The notes beneath the pieces are model-generated. The model saw only the letters and a list, made by a program, of their open reading frames with translations, was not told the DNA's origin and did no database searches. This document shows, piece by piece, positions 13,154 through 22,252 of a stretch of DNA of 64,000 nucleotides. Source of the stretch: Thuidium tamariscinum (Eukaryota > Streptophyta > Bryopsida > Hypnales > Thuidiaceae). The DNA lies in the NCBI GenBank assembly GCA_947034885.2, contig OX344750.2, positions 41,836,821 to 41,900,820 of the forward strand, read 5' to 3'. Within the stretch, counting starts at the first letter, position 1. Each line of letters starts with the position of its first letter. The position numbers were made by a program, and so were the translations under genes.

Positions 13154-13221
13154 GCATCCAAATAGGTTTTTTCCTTTTTCTTTTCTCGTTTTAGCTAATG
13201 GTATAGTTATGTTGCACTGGT

Positions 13222-13794
13222 ATGAGCAACAAATCCGTACCTACAGAGTCTAGTAAACAAGCTAGGAACGAAAGAGCAAAGAAAAGGGAAGCCAATAAAG
13301 AGCAAAAATTTACCTCTAAAGCCGAATCGGAGCCAGCCTCACCTAGTTGGAAGGATCCGTTCCAGTTGGGACATTTCTTCCGACATAGGCGGGAGCGTCA
13401 TCAAATTGTAGAAAGTGAATCAAGTATAGATAATGTACGAGTAGGTAGAGTAAATCCACATTTATTAAAAAATAAAAACAAATTTCCAGTTGTAGAGCAA
13501 TTTGGAGATCATCACACGTTATGTGACCCTATTTGCATTTCAAATAATCCCTCCCCACAAAACTCTGTGGAAGAGCAAAGTGAGGAGGAATACTTTGAAC
13601 AAACCAATTTGGAAGTGGTTGGGGAAAGTCAGCCTCAACAGGAGATTTCTCCTGTTATAGAATCCCCATTAGGATCCTTTCAAGGACGGTTCACCCCAAT
13701 TGAAAAGAAGGATATATTACCAACTTGGTATAAATCCAGTTTCAAGTCCAGAAGTAGGCCGAATAGAAATCCCATTTGTATTCCGCCAGGATAA
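13222..13794 (+). CDS. Gag N-terminal part (first frame)
   Basis: This 190-codon frame opens with the first good ATG after the primer-binding site and is highly charged: a basic start (KQARNERAKKREANKEQK) followed by a Ser/Glu-rich linker. It overlaps the next frame, which starts at 13700. The protein-like sequence appears to switch from this frame to the next near 13730-13740, so either a 1-base indel broke one ancestral gag or a frameshift is used in expression. It carries no recognised domain. Several motif copies (ccgaatcgg at 13322, cctagttgg at 13342) lie in it. Confidence 0.6.
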   Translation: MSNKSVPTESSKQARNERAKKREANKEQKFTSKAESEPASPSWKDPFQLGHFFRHRRERHQIVESESSIDNVRVGRVNPHLLKNKNKFPVVEQFGDHHTLCDPICISNNPSPQNSVEEQSEEEYFEQTNLEVVGESQPQQEISPVIESPLGSFQGRFTPIEKKDILPTWYKSSFKSRSRPNRNPICIPPG

Positions 13795-15304
13795 TGAAGT
13801 ACGGGTTTTAAACCGAAACTTGGATTTAACAGAGTTTTCAAAAGTTACGCAATCTTCTGATTTGAGTGATTCTGATGTTGTGAATGAATTTAATGGTTCT
13901 AGTGAATCTAATGTTTTGAGTGATTCCAGTGTATTGAGTGATTCATCGGAGTCAAATAGCTCTAGTGTTGAAAGCCAAATTGTTGAAGAAGAAATTATAA
14001 TGGCAGCCCCAATTGCACAAATCCCAATGGTAATGCGTCCTGGTGATGAGGCCGATAGACCTTATTCACTGATGCCATTTCCTAATTTTAATGGCCGAAT
14101 GGGCGATGACCCTGATAGCCACATTTACCAATTTTTGACTTGTAATGCAAATAATGCACGAACTGAGGCTCATTTCCTTAGTATTTTTCCGGGTACATTA
14201 GCAGATCAAGCCCTACGTTGGTTTCAACGCCAACCAGTTGGACATTTTACAACTTGGAATGGATTAAGGGATGAGTTTTTAGCCCATTTTAGACCTACTT
14301 CTTATGAAGAGAAATTATATGAAAGATTAGGGGAATTACAAATGTCGAGTGGGGAACGAATAGATGCTTATTATGGGCGTTTAGAAGAAATACTTTTGAG
14401 GTTACCTAATCATGAGCTTCCTAATGCTCATATTAAGAGACAATTTATAAACGGTCTTTATCCCCCTAGACTCAAAGCCTTTGTTAAGGAAGCTAGCCCT
14501 GCAACATTACTTGCAGCTTATCAAAGAGCTAAAATTTGGGAAGAAATTCATTATGGTGAAACTTATATCCCACCAACTATGGGTCAACAAAGTTATATAG
14601 ACCAAGTTGGTGTGAGAAAGGAAGACTTGGGAGGTACTAAGGTGCCTACCTATACTCAACCTAATTATGTAAATGTAGTGCCTTCTCTTCCTATCCAAGT
14701 GGCCCCTACAATTCCAGTAGATCCTAATAGAATAAATCAAATCATGGTACCACCTACCCAAGTGCAGTTGGGAGGACGAGAGACCAATTCGGCAATGGAA
14801 GCCCAGTTAGTAGAAATTACCAAACAATTGGGAAATTTGCAAATGAATTTAGCTAATACAGTAGAAAAGAAGGGGCAACCTAATAATGACCGTGCTCATA
14901 TTTGGTGCACAAATTGTCATGGGCATGGGCATTTATTGCCGGATTGCCCTTCTCCACCAAATTTGCCACCTAAATGTAGGTTTTGTGGGTTAAAACATGA
15001 AACTGAGTCATGTAGAAATATGCAGGCTAGTTTGGTGCAACAAGCCAATCAAAATAGAAATGGTCAAGTTTACCAAGTAGAAATGAATGATAATAATATG
15101 GGTAATAACCAAAATTGGGGTTATAATAACAATAGGCCTAGGAGGCGTAATTTTAATTCAAATTATAATCAAGGGCAAAATTTTAATCCTAATTCGAATA
15201 TGGTGAACCCAAATTTTAACCCTAATAATTTTAATAATGGTGGCTATAGTAATAACCCAAATAGGGGAGTAGCCCAAATGCCGACTAGCAATAACCAAGG
15301 ATGA
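13700..15304 (+). CDS. Gag polyprotein: capsid domain and first zinc region
   Basis: A Retrotrans_gag domain is readable at about residues 115-290: YSLMPFPNFNGRMGDDP, then HFLSIFPGTLADQALRWF, then the conserved WNGLRDEFLAHF. This is the structural protein that forms the virus-like particle and binds element RNA. The C-terminus is Asn-rich and has two Cys/His clusters: CTNCHGHGHLLPDC, a good zinc knuckle, and CRFCGLKHETESC. The frame ends in TGA at 15302-15304, but the same frame stays open to 15889, so this stop is likely a mutation (CGA to TGA is one transition). The true start of this frame is unclear because of the upstream frame switch. Confidence 0.85.
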   Translation: MKRRIYYQLGINPVSSPEVGRIEIPFVFRQDNEVRVLNRNLDLTEFSKVTQSSDLSDSDVVNEFNGSSESNVLSDSSVLSDSSESNSSSVESQIVEEEIIMAAPIAQIPMVMRPGDEADRPYSLMPFPNFNGRMGDDPDSHIYQFLTCNANNARTEAHFLSIFPGTLADQALRWFQRQPVGHFTTWNGLRDEFLAHFRPTSYEEKLYERLGELQMSSGERIDAYYGRLEEILLRLPNHELPNAHIKRQFINGLYPPRLKAFVKEASPATLLAAYQRAKIWEEIHYGETYIPPTMGQQSYIDQVGVRKEDLGGTKVPTYTQPNYVNVVPSLPIQVAPTIPVDPNRINQIMVPPTQVQLGGRETNSAMEAQLVEITKQLGNLQMNLANTVEKKGQPNNDRAHIWCTNCHGHGHLLPDCPSPPNLPPKCRFCGLKHETESCRNMQASLVQQANQNRNGQVYQVEMNDNNMGNNQNWGYNNNRPRRRNFNSNYNQGQNFNPNSNMVNPNFNPNNFNNGGYSNNPNRGVAQMPTSNNQG

Positions 15305-15310
15305 TTACAA

Positions 15311-15889
15311 ATGCCATTTGGCAATATAGATCAAGGCCCACCTACCTATGGTGGTCAAGTCCCAAATTGGAATCAAAATAAATCAGTCATTTGTTTTCAT
15401 TGCCGCCAACTAGGCCATTATAAGTCCCAATGTCCTAATGCTAAAGCTAGTGTGGACTATGTACCCCAATGTGGGAATTGCCATCAGGCTAGCCATACGG
15501 CCAATGAATGCAATGGCCCTCGTAGAAATGAGTCAAATGATGGTTATAATAATAAGAAACGTGACAGTAGTGCCAAAATAGTGTTATTGGATGAGGAAGA
15601 TGGATCTAAAAATAATAAAGAGCGCACTTCCTATTTAGTCCAAATTGAAGAAAAAATTCAGCCTTCCCCACAAAAAGGAGAAAAGGTTGTGAGAAAAGTG
15701 TCTACTAGAGGGCAGATAATTAAGGAAAATCCTTCAGGCAAATTGGAAGTATTACGTGATAAGGAAATTACTAGGAAAGAAGCCCAACAATTGTTAGAAC
15801 AACAAAATCAAATAGGATTGAAAACTAATTTGGAATTGGCCTTACAACCATCCCAGTTGAGTAATCAACCAAATTGGAATGGTAAATAG
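15311..15889 (+). CDS. Gag nucleocapsid part with CCHC zinc knuckles
   Basis: Same frame as the preceding segment, after the TGA. It has a canonical CCHC knuckle CFHCRQLGHYKSQC and a second one CGNCHQASHTANEC, the RNA-binding module of nucleocapsid. A charged linker leads toward the protease. It ends in TAG (15887-15889), which would be a sense codon after a single change (CAG in the simplest case). The segment is part of one gag-pol frame, not an independent gene. Confidence 0.8.
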   Translation: MPFGNIDQGPPTYGGQVPNWNQNKSVICFHCRQLGHYKSQCPNAKASVDYVPQCGNCHQASHTANECNGPRRNESNDGYNNKKRDSSAKIVLLDEEDGSKNNKERTSYLVQIEEKIQPSPQKGEKVVRKVSTRGQIIKENPSGKLEVLRDKEITRKEAQQLLEQQNQIGLKTNLELALQPSQLSNQPNWNGK

Positions 15890-15898
15890 CCTACCGAG

Positions 15899-17833
15899 TT
15901 GGAAGAGGATCCAGCTCCTGTTATTATAAAACCAAATGGGAAATCAGTCCAATTTGATCCCATAATTAATTCAGTACCTTTTGAGTCTAATCAGCCAAAT
16001 TGGATAGCTATGCCTCAAGTTACTCTAGTTTCCGAATTGGTACAACTAGTGAATCCAATTGAGAAAGAACAGTTGGTTATACCACCAATTTGGATGGAGA
16101 GTGAGGATCAGGACAAATTGGATGCAACTAAATGGGGTAACAGGGATAAGATAAAAAATCAAAACCAAATTGGAAAAAGTGTTAAACCACCAATTAAAAG
16201 AAAGAAAGAAAGGTTTAACCAAATTGGAATAATTGATGAGGCCAATCCTTACGATGTCATGGAGGACTTGGGGAAAGCCAAGGCTGATATATCAATTCGC
16301 CAACTGTTAGGAATTGCTCCTAGTTGTAGGGTGGTTCTTAAATCCAAATTGGTAAGAAAAAGAAGTAGGCTAGTCCATGAGGTGGCATTGAGCCTAGATC
16401 CTGGTGCTCCTGTAATTGATGTAGAAATAGAAGGCTTAATTATTTCTGGTGTCCAAGTAGATGGAGGGTCCAGTGTTAATTTAATGAATAATGAAACAAT
16501 GTTGGGACTTCATCTAGTTGGTCTTCAAGAAACAAAATTGGTTTTGCGTATGGTAGACCAAAGTAGGGTGAAGCCTTTGGGTATTTTACCTAAGGTAAAA
16601 ACACGTATTGCAGGCTTGATGTTTTTAATTGATTATATTGTCTTCCAACCAAATACTCCGAATGCCTCTTATCCTATCCTACTAGGTAGGCCGTGGCTTT
16701 ATCAAGCCAGAGTTAGGGATGATTGGGGTAGAGGAGTTATGCGTATTTTCCAAGGAAATCATGCAGTAAGTATGACGATGTATCCCATAAAATATAAAGG
16801 TGAAACCCAATGGGAATCACCAGGAGATACCAGTGACTTTGGGTACGATTCCGAATTGGATGATGTCCCTACAAATAGAATTAATATGAAATTAAGGAAA
16901 CATGACCAAGTCGGAATTATAGAAAATTATAAAGAAGTAGCCCCTGGTGAATATGTCATACCATGTGAGGATGATGACAATTCGGATAAAGCCATCCAAT
17001 TTTGGTTGACAGACTCTTCAGTCTATGGCGTCAATTCCGATTGGGAAGGAAGTGAATCCAGTGAGGAGATTTTGAGTGACCAATTTGGAGATGTTCCTAT
17101 TAGGTCTTATGTATCCAAGGTTCATTGTCAAAATATTAATATTGGAATAGATGGTGAAGAAAAAAATATTCAAATCTTTAAAGGATTAAGTGAGAGGGAA
17201 TTGGCCAAATGGGTCCATTTCTTTAAACAAAATTCAAAAACTTTTGCTTGGTCTTATAAGGATTTGAGGGGAGTTTCTCCAACTATTTGTGAACACCATA
17301 TAGATTTAGATGATGGTGCCAAGCCAATTAGGCAAAGACCCCATCGATTAAATCCGAAATATTCCTTATTAGTAAAGGATGAAATTGAGAAATTAATTAA
17401 TATTGGTTTTATTTACCCAGCCCCAAATAGTGAGTGGGTTAGTCCAATAGTAATTGTACCTAAAAAGGATGGACGCATCCGGATATTTCAGGATTTTCGA
17501 AAATTGAATGCGGTTACCAAAAAGGATGGATTTCCCTTACCGTTTACGGATAGTATACTTGATACCGTGGCCGGTCATGAATGTTACTCATTCATGGACG
17601 GGTTCTCTGGGTACAATCAAATACAAATTGCAAAAGAAGATCAAGCTAAAACAGCATTTGTTACCGATTTGGGTATTTATGCCAGTAAAGTTATGTTGTT
17701 TGGACTTTGTAACGGGGCAGCTACATTCCAACGTGTAGCCACGTTAGCCTTCCAAGATTTCCTAAGAAAATTTATGGAAATTTTCTTGGATGACTTCTGT
17801 GTTTTCGGTACCAAATCGGAGCATCCGCAATAG
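15899..17833 (+). CDS. Pol: aspartic protease and first part of reverse transcriptase
   Basis: Still the same frame. A retropepsin-like domain lies at about residues 150-300 with VDGGSSVNLM at 16457 onward: the catalytic D is followed by GGS, a variant of the usual DTG/DSG, and ILLGRPWL is the conserved flap-distal motif. The reverse transcriptase follows from about residue 440: IRQRPHRLNP, DGRIRIFQDFRKLNAVT, SFMDGFSGYNQI, FGLCNGAATFQR and the catalytic box FLDDF (17783 onward), a variant of YxDD. TAG at 17831-17833 stops translation inside RT; CAG to TAG is the simplest origin. Confidence 0.9.
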   Translation: MEEDPAPVIIKPNGKSVQFDPIINSVPFESNQPNWIAMPQVTLVSELVQLVNPIEKEQLVIPPIWMESEDQDKLDATKWGNRDKIKNQNQIGKSVKPPIKRKKERFNQIGIIDEANPYDVMEDLGKAKADISIRQLLGIAPSCRVVLKSKLVRKRSRLVHEVALSLDPGAPVIDVEIEGLIISGVQVDGGSSVNLMNNETMLGLHLVGLQETKLVLRMVDQSRVKPLGILPKVKTRIAGLMFLIDYIVFQPNTPNASYPILLGRPWLYQARVRDDWGRGVMRIFQGNHAVSMTMYPIKYKGETQWESPGDTSDFGYDSELDDVPTNRINMKLRKHDQVGIIENYKEVAPGEYVIPCEDDDNSDKAIQFWLTDSSVYGVNSDWEGSESSEEILSDQFGDVPIRSYVSKVHCQNINIGIDGEEKNIQIFKGLSERELAKWVHFFKQNSKTFAWSYKDLRGVSPTICEHHIDLDDGAKPIRQRPHRLNPKYSLLVKDEIEKLINIGFIYPAPNSEWVSPIVIVPKKDGRIRIFQDFRKLNAVTKKDGFPLPFTDSILDTVAGHECYSFMDGFSGYNQIQIAKEDQAKTAFVTDLGIYASKVMLFGLCNGAATFQRVATLAFQDFLRKFMEIFLDDFCVFGTKSEHPQ

Positions 17834-18934
17834 TTAAAAAAATGTTTTGAAAAATGCTTTGAATTTGGTATCTCGTTAAATGCGGCTAAGTGCCAATTTG
17901 TGGTGCCATATGGGAAACTATTAGGCCACATCATGAGTAAAAGAGGAATTAGTACAGACCCAGATAAGGTGAGTAAAATATCCAAATTACCTATTCCTAA
18001 TAGTATTACCCAAGTAAGGGGATTTCTTGGTCACGTAAGTTATTATAGACGTTTTATAGAAAATTATGCCCAAATAGCATTACCATTGACTGCCCTTCTT
18101 AAGAAATTAGAAGTTGGTACTCATCCTATTTGGACATTGGAATGTGATGAAGCTTTTATAAAGTTAAAAGAGAAATTAATAACAGCCCCGGTTTTAATAT
18201 CACCAAATTGGAGTGAACCTTTCCATGTATATGTCGATGCTAGCAATGTGGCAATGGGGTGTATATTGAGTCAGAAAGATAAATCTAATAAAGATCACCC
18301 TATCTACTACGCTAGTCGTCAATTTATACCTGCAGAGAGAAATTATACCACCACAGAGCGGGAGGCTTTGGGTATGGTATATGCGGTGCAAAAATTCCAC
18401 CACTACCTACTTGGTTATAAATTTACCTTTTACGTGGACCATGATGCGCTTAAATATGTAATAAACAAGCCGCAATTAAGTGGCCGTTTGGCTCGGTGGG
18501 TATTGCTTTTACAGGAATTTAATTTCAATATAATAGTACGTCCCGGTAAGCAACATTCAAACGCTGATTTTTTATCCCGTATTAATGAGTCTTCAAATTC
18601 AAGTGGGTCCCCGGTTGAAGATGATATTCCCGATGCGGACCTATTTGAAGTGGATGTTATTCATACGGAATATGCAGATATTTTAAATTATTTATTCACG
18701 GGTACATTCCCTAAGGATTATACTTCGAAGCAAAAACAAGCCCTACTTAGAAAAAGTAGCCCTTATACGTTAGTCGATCAAACTTTATATAAGATGGGTC
18801 AAGATGGGGTTCTTCGAAGATGCATATATAAAAGTGAGGTAAAGGATATTTTGCAAAGTTGCCATTCAGATTCAGCTGGTGGCCATTTTGCAGGAATTTC
18901 CACAGCCCAAAAAGTATTATTGGCTGGATATTAG
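17834..18934 (+). CDS. Pol: RT thumb, RNase H, integrase zinc finger (start)
   Basis: Frame continues directly after the TAG with RT thumb motifs (LNAAKCQFVV, LLGHIMSKRGI), then RNase H: HVYVDASNVAMGCILSQ, TTTEREALGMVYAV, FYVDHDALKYV and ADFLSR, giving the acidic D-E-D set. The first two histidines of the integrase HHCC finger (near CHSDSAGGHF) follow. A further TAG at 18932-18934 stands where plant integrases have the first Trp of the YWWP motif, so TGG to TAG is likely. The longest ATG-initiated piece starts at 17900, but that ATG is internal to RT. Confidence 0.88.
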   Translation, partial: LKKCFEKCFEFGISLNAAKCQFVVPYGKLLGHIMSKRGISTDPDKVSKISKLPIPNSITQVRGFLGHVSYYRRFIENYAQIALPLTALLKKLEVGTHPIWTLECDEAFIKLKEKLITAPVLISPNWSEPFHVYVDASNVAMGCILSQKDKSNKDHPIYYASRQFIPAERNYTTTEREALGMVYAVQKFHHYLLGYKFTFYVDHDALKYVINKPQLSGRLARWVLLLQEFNFNIIVRPGKQHSNADFLSRINESSNSSGSPVEDDIPDADLFEVDVIHTEYADILNYLFTGTFPKDYTSKQKQALLRKSSPYTLVDQTLYKMGQDGVLRRCIYKSEVKDILQSCHSDSAGGHFAGISTAQKVLLAGY

Positions 18935-19918
18935 TGGCCATCTCTATTTAGGGATGCCCACGAATTTGCAAAACATTGTGATCCGTGCCAACGCATAGGT
19001 AAACCCTCACCTTCCACTTCTATGCCTTTAATACCCCTAATGGCATTAGCCCCATTTGAAAAATGGGGAATAGACTTCGTAGGTCCTATAGCCCCAGCTA
19101 CAAAATATGGGCGAAAACGCTATATCCTAGTGGCAACGGATTATGCTACAAAATGGGCTGAGGCTATGGCCACTCGCCATGATGATGCTAAAACCGTAGC
19201 CCGGTTTTTATACGAAAATATTTTGTCCCGATTTGGATGCCCAAGGGAGTTAATTAGTGACCGGGGCACTCATTTTTTAAATTCTACAATTGAAGAATTG
19301 ACTACTAGGTTTGTTATTAAACATAGAAAAACAGCCCCATACCACCCCCGTGCTAATGGGCAGACTGAAAAAACGAACGGTATATTATGTAAAATTTTGA
19401 CTAAGACTATTAGTGGTGCTGCTACCGATTGGGACGACAAACTATGGAGTGCCTTATGGGCATATAGAATTGCCTATAAGGGTACTACAGGGTTTTCCCC
19501 ATTCCAATTGGTATACGGCCAAGAGGCTATATTACCTATAGAATTTGAAATTCCTAGCCTAAGAGTGGCTATAGAAAACAAATTGGGTGACGAAGAAAGT
19601 CTAAGAGCCCGACTCACCAATTTGGAAGCACTCGATGAAAAGAGGCGGGAGGCCTATTTAAATACTCTAGCTACCCAAAATAGGAGAAAATCCTATTATG
19701 ATTCTAAATTGCGTCCTAAAGAATTCAAAGTAGGTAATTTGGTCTTGTTATATGATAGTCGTTTTTTCAAATTCCCAGGTAAATTGCAAATGCACTGGAT
19801 TGGTCCATATGAAGTTGTCGATGTCAATCCTAATGGGTCATTGCAATTAAAAGATTTTGAAGGCAATTTGCTTCCAACTAGGATAAATGGTTATAGGCTT
19901 AAGCCTTATTTTTCCTAA
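18935..19918 (+). CDS. Pol: integrase catalytic core and C-terminus
   Basis: Begins after the TAG with the CC half of the zinc finger (HCDPCQR), then the D,D-35-E core: KWGIDFVGP with the first D, LISDRGTHF with the second, and YHPRANGQTEKTNG with the glutamate. The C-terminal part (GNLVLLYDSRFF, KLQMHWIGPYEV) is the usual Ty3 integrase GPF/Y-like end. No chromodomain follows, and the frame ends at TAA 19916-19918. This separates the element from chromoviruses. All catalytic acids are present, so only the stops prevent activity in cis. Confidence 0.92.
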   Translation, partial: WPSLFRDAHEFAKHCDPCQRIGKPSPSTSMPLIPLMALAPFEKWGIDFVGPIAPATKYGRKRYILVATDYATKWAEAMATRHDDAKTVARFLYENILSRFGCPRELISDRGTHFLNSTIEELTTRFVIKHRKTAPYHPRANGQTEKTNGILCKILTKTISGAATDWDDKLWSALWAYRIAYKGTTGFSPFQLVYGQEAILPIEFEIPSLRVAIENKLGDEESLRARLTNLEALDEKRREAYLNTLATQNRRKSYYDSKLRPKEFKVGNLVLLYDSRFFKFPGKLQMHWIGPYEVVDVNPNGSLQLKDFEGNLLPTRINGYRLKPYFS

Positions 19919-19936
19919 TGCCGAGGATGGCATTTT

Positions 19937-19948
19937 TATTTGGGGGGA
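19937..19948 (+). other. Internal polypurine tract after pol
   Basis: TTTGGGGGGATA lies about 20 bases after the pol stop, where most plant Ty3 elements have the 3' polypurine tract just before the LTR. Here the LTR is nearly 4 kb further on. It may be an internal priming site or a relic of an older 3' end. Confidence 0.45.
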
Positions 19949-20964
19949 TAGTTATTATAGTAAGTAATATGTATAGACAAGTTAATAAAAAATAAATACG
20001 TACATAAAAAAAAAACTAAAAAAAAAATATAGCATATTAAGTACAATGAGAGTATAGATTGCTATAATAAAATGCAATTAGGAATAATCTAGTGATAGAC
20101 TATATAGTAAAGAGAGTAAAATAAAAATAAAAGTAAAAACAATACATAAAAACGTAAACATAAAAATAATAGACATTAATTGTAGAAAAATATATTAATA
20201 TATTAAAAGAAAAAGAAAAAGAAAAAGACAAAATAAGGCTAAACTAAAAAAATAAAAAAAAATAAAAAATATAAGAATAAAAATGAAGAAAAGAGTGGGA
20301 AATACCAATTCGGAGAGGTCAAATCGGAGATGACTTACCAATTGGGGACGGAAAGCTGATGAGGACAAATTGGAAGTGAGCATATCATTTCAAATGGGCA
20401 TCATTCTCAAGCCGCCAAATTCCAACCAAATCGGAGGGGATCTTGAAAGGCGAGAACCGAATTGGAAATGTGGATGCAAATCGGTTTGAGAAACCAAGGC
20501 GCACTGTAGTGCAAGAAGATTCGTGGTTCCAATTCGTGTTGAGTCTGAATTGTCCATGAGTGCAAATCAGTTTGAGGAATTTTGTAGTGCGAGGTTTGTT
20601 GAGTGCTATGCGATTCCAAGTCGGAGAGCAGAGCGAGGTAACCTGACGAGCGATTAGGGTTGGTTGCGTGAGTCCTTGAGTGAAGTTTGAGAGTTTTGTT
20701 TTTCAATGTGGTTGTTTTGATTTGGGGAGAGCGTGATTCCAATTAGGGCTGTTGAGGAGGCGCACCAAAGCGAGATGAGAGAGGAGCCTAGTCGGAAATT
20801 GCGAGAGTGTCCGCGTGGTGGGGATTTCTTGTCTTCTGGCTGGGACCGTGAGAGGTCTGTGGGAAGCGAGCGGAGGGGAGCGGGAGCTCAATCCGAGTGG
20901 CAGTGAGGTTTTGCGTGCCAAATTGGAGCATTTGCCGAGAGATCAGGTTGTGGTTTGCAGGTGA
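19949..20964 (+). other. Linker between pol and the third ORF
   Basis: First about 330 bp are extremely A-rich, then from about 20300 the sequence becomes GC-richer and dense in AATTGG/AATCGG words. No ORF is convincing on either strand. This may be the leader, promoter or spliced region of the third ORF; GTTGTGGTTTGCAG just upstream of the ATG at 20965 could supply a splice acceptor. Confidence 0.5.
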
Positions 20965-21169
20965 AATGTCAGGCCTAAGTGGGAAAGAACACGAACCAGA
21001 GGAAGAGGAGACCGAGTTGGTGGATCCTGAAGCTCATGTGAACAAGAAATTGAAGTTGGGGGACGAGGAGGATGCACCAGTACAGGTCGTGCCAACAGAG
21101 TTCCGAGTGGGATCGGCGTTGCCATTTGAAATTTCCGATTGGGAGGGGCCGCAGTTGTTGAAGATTTAA
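20965..21169 (+). CDS. Third ORF of Ty3 element, N-terminal segment
   Basis: The ATG at 20965 opens an acidic N-terminus (EPEEEETELVDPEAHVNKK) in the same frame as the three larger segments downstream. It ends in TAA at 21167-21169 (CAA or GAA one change away). A short basic patch NKKLKL could be a nuclear localisation signal, but this is weak. I recognise no family. Position between integrase and the 3' LTR is where Athila, Tat and retrovirus-like plant elements carry env-like or accessory ORFs, but there is no signal peptide or membrane segment here. Confidence 0.55.
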
Positions 21170-22252
21170 GAGGCTGGCCTGTGGAAGTTTGTGGATACAA
21201 TCCAAAGCTTGGGCCATGTGAATGTCGACCGATTGGAGGTGTTCACAATGGCATACAACATTGGAACGAGGAAGAGCGGTGTGTGGTCTGAGGTGATCGA
21301 TTTGTTGGCGCCGAGGGTCGCAGAGGTGTTCAAGTTACCCAATTTGGGTCTGAGGGTGGCAGCAGTGCAGGGTGATGCAACCTATTCGGCAGAAGGTTGT
21401 TTTGTGGAAAACTGCCCACCAGAGGAGCAATCAAAAGAAGAATGGAAAATCGAGTCTTTGTTGCCGATTTGGAGACGATGGACCGAGTTGGTGGTCGGGC
21501 AATTGATGTTGGAGCCGGCAGGGGACGTGGTTTCCAGGCAGAATTTCCGAGTTGTGGTGGCGACGCAGCGAGGCGTGGGCATCAATTGGGCCTTGTTCTT
21601 CACACGCAGGCTGCATAACCAAGTGGAGCTTTTCAAGAAGAAGAAGAGCGAGGTGCTCAATGGGGCGTCATTTCTTTCCTACTTGGTGGACCAGAGCTGC
21701 CCAGAAGTGCCCGAGTCGGAGTTGCAGCCCAAGGAGGATCCTGGTGCTACTACAGGTGAAGCGAGTGCGAGTAGGTGGGGAGTCCCAGTGCAGCCGAAAG
21801 GTTCACTTAAGTCCCAGTTGGCTCAGGTGTTATCCAATTGGGAGGATGTGGATAGTTCCCAACTCGAGCTGTTGAAGAAGCAGAATGCCAAGCTGACTTT
21901 GGAGCTCGAGCAGTTGCGTGAAGAATTGAAGGCAGTCAAGCAGGAGCGAGTGGAGTATGAAGCCCGAATGGTGAAAGACTATGAGGAAGTTGTCACCAAG
22001 TTGGAAGTTTCTGAGTTGCACGTGGAGCGCGCAGAGCGGAAGGCCAAGTCGGAGGCTAGCGCGAAGAATGCTCTTCAATCCCGAGTATGGAGTATGGAGC
22101 GCGAGTTGGAGAATTGGAAATCCAAGTTAAACAAGGTGATTGACAAATCAGAGTCTTCACAGACCGAGTCGGAAGAAGAATTTTTGGCACCCAAATCGGA
22201 GGAGCCTGTAGGTTTGGAAGCCGGATGCCTCAGGGTGCAGGAGTGGTACTAA
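21170..22252 (+). CDS. Third ORF, middle segment with coiled coil
   Basis: Same frame; an internal Met at 21248 or the GTG/ATG region at 21191 is where isolated ORFs would begin, but no stop-free restart is needed if the upstream TAA is secondary. It has a globular part (VDRLEVFTMAYNIGTRKSG, LPIWRRWTELVVGQLML), then a long heptad-rich coiled coil from about 21850 to 22180 (LLKKQNAKLTLELEQLREEL). An acidic Ser/Glu stretch follows. It ends in TAA at 22250-22252. Coiled coil implies homodimerisation, which would fit a dyad-symmetric DNA target; this is inference. Confidence 0.6.
   Translation, partial: EAGLWKFVDTIQSLGHVNVDRLEVFTMAYNIGTRKSGVWSEVIDLLAPRVAEVFKLPNLGLRVAAVQGDATYSAEGCFVENCPPEEQSKEEWKIESLLPIWRRWTELVVGQLMLEPAGDVVSRQNFRVVVATQRGVGINWALFFTRRLHNQVELFKKKKSEVLNGASFLSYLVDQSCPEVPESELQPKEDPGATTGEASASRWGVPVQPKGSLKSQLAQVLSNWEDVDSSQLELLKKQNAKLTLELEQLREELKAVKQERVEYEARMVKDYEEVVTKLEVSELHVERAERKAKSEASAKNALQSRVWSMERELENWKSKLNKVIDKSESSQTESEEEFLAPKSEEPVGLEAGCLRVQEWY

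Noticed and set aside
20195-20921. Minus-strand ORFs in the linker before the third ORF
   Set aside because: They arise from the purine-rich plus strand and repeated AATTGG words; no motif found.
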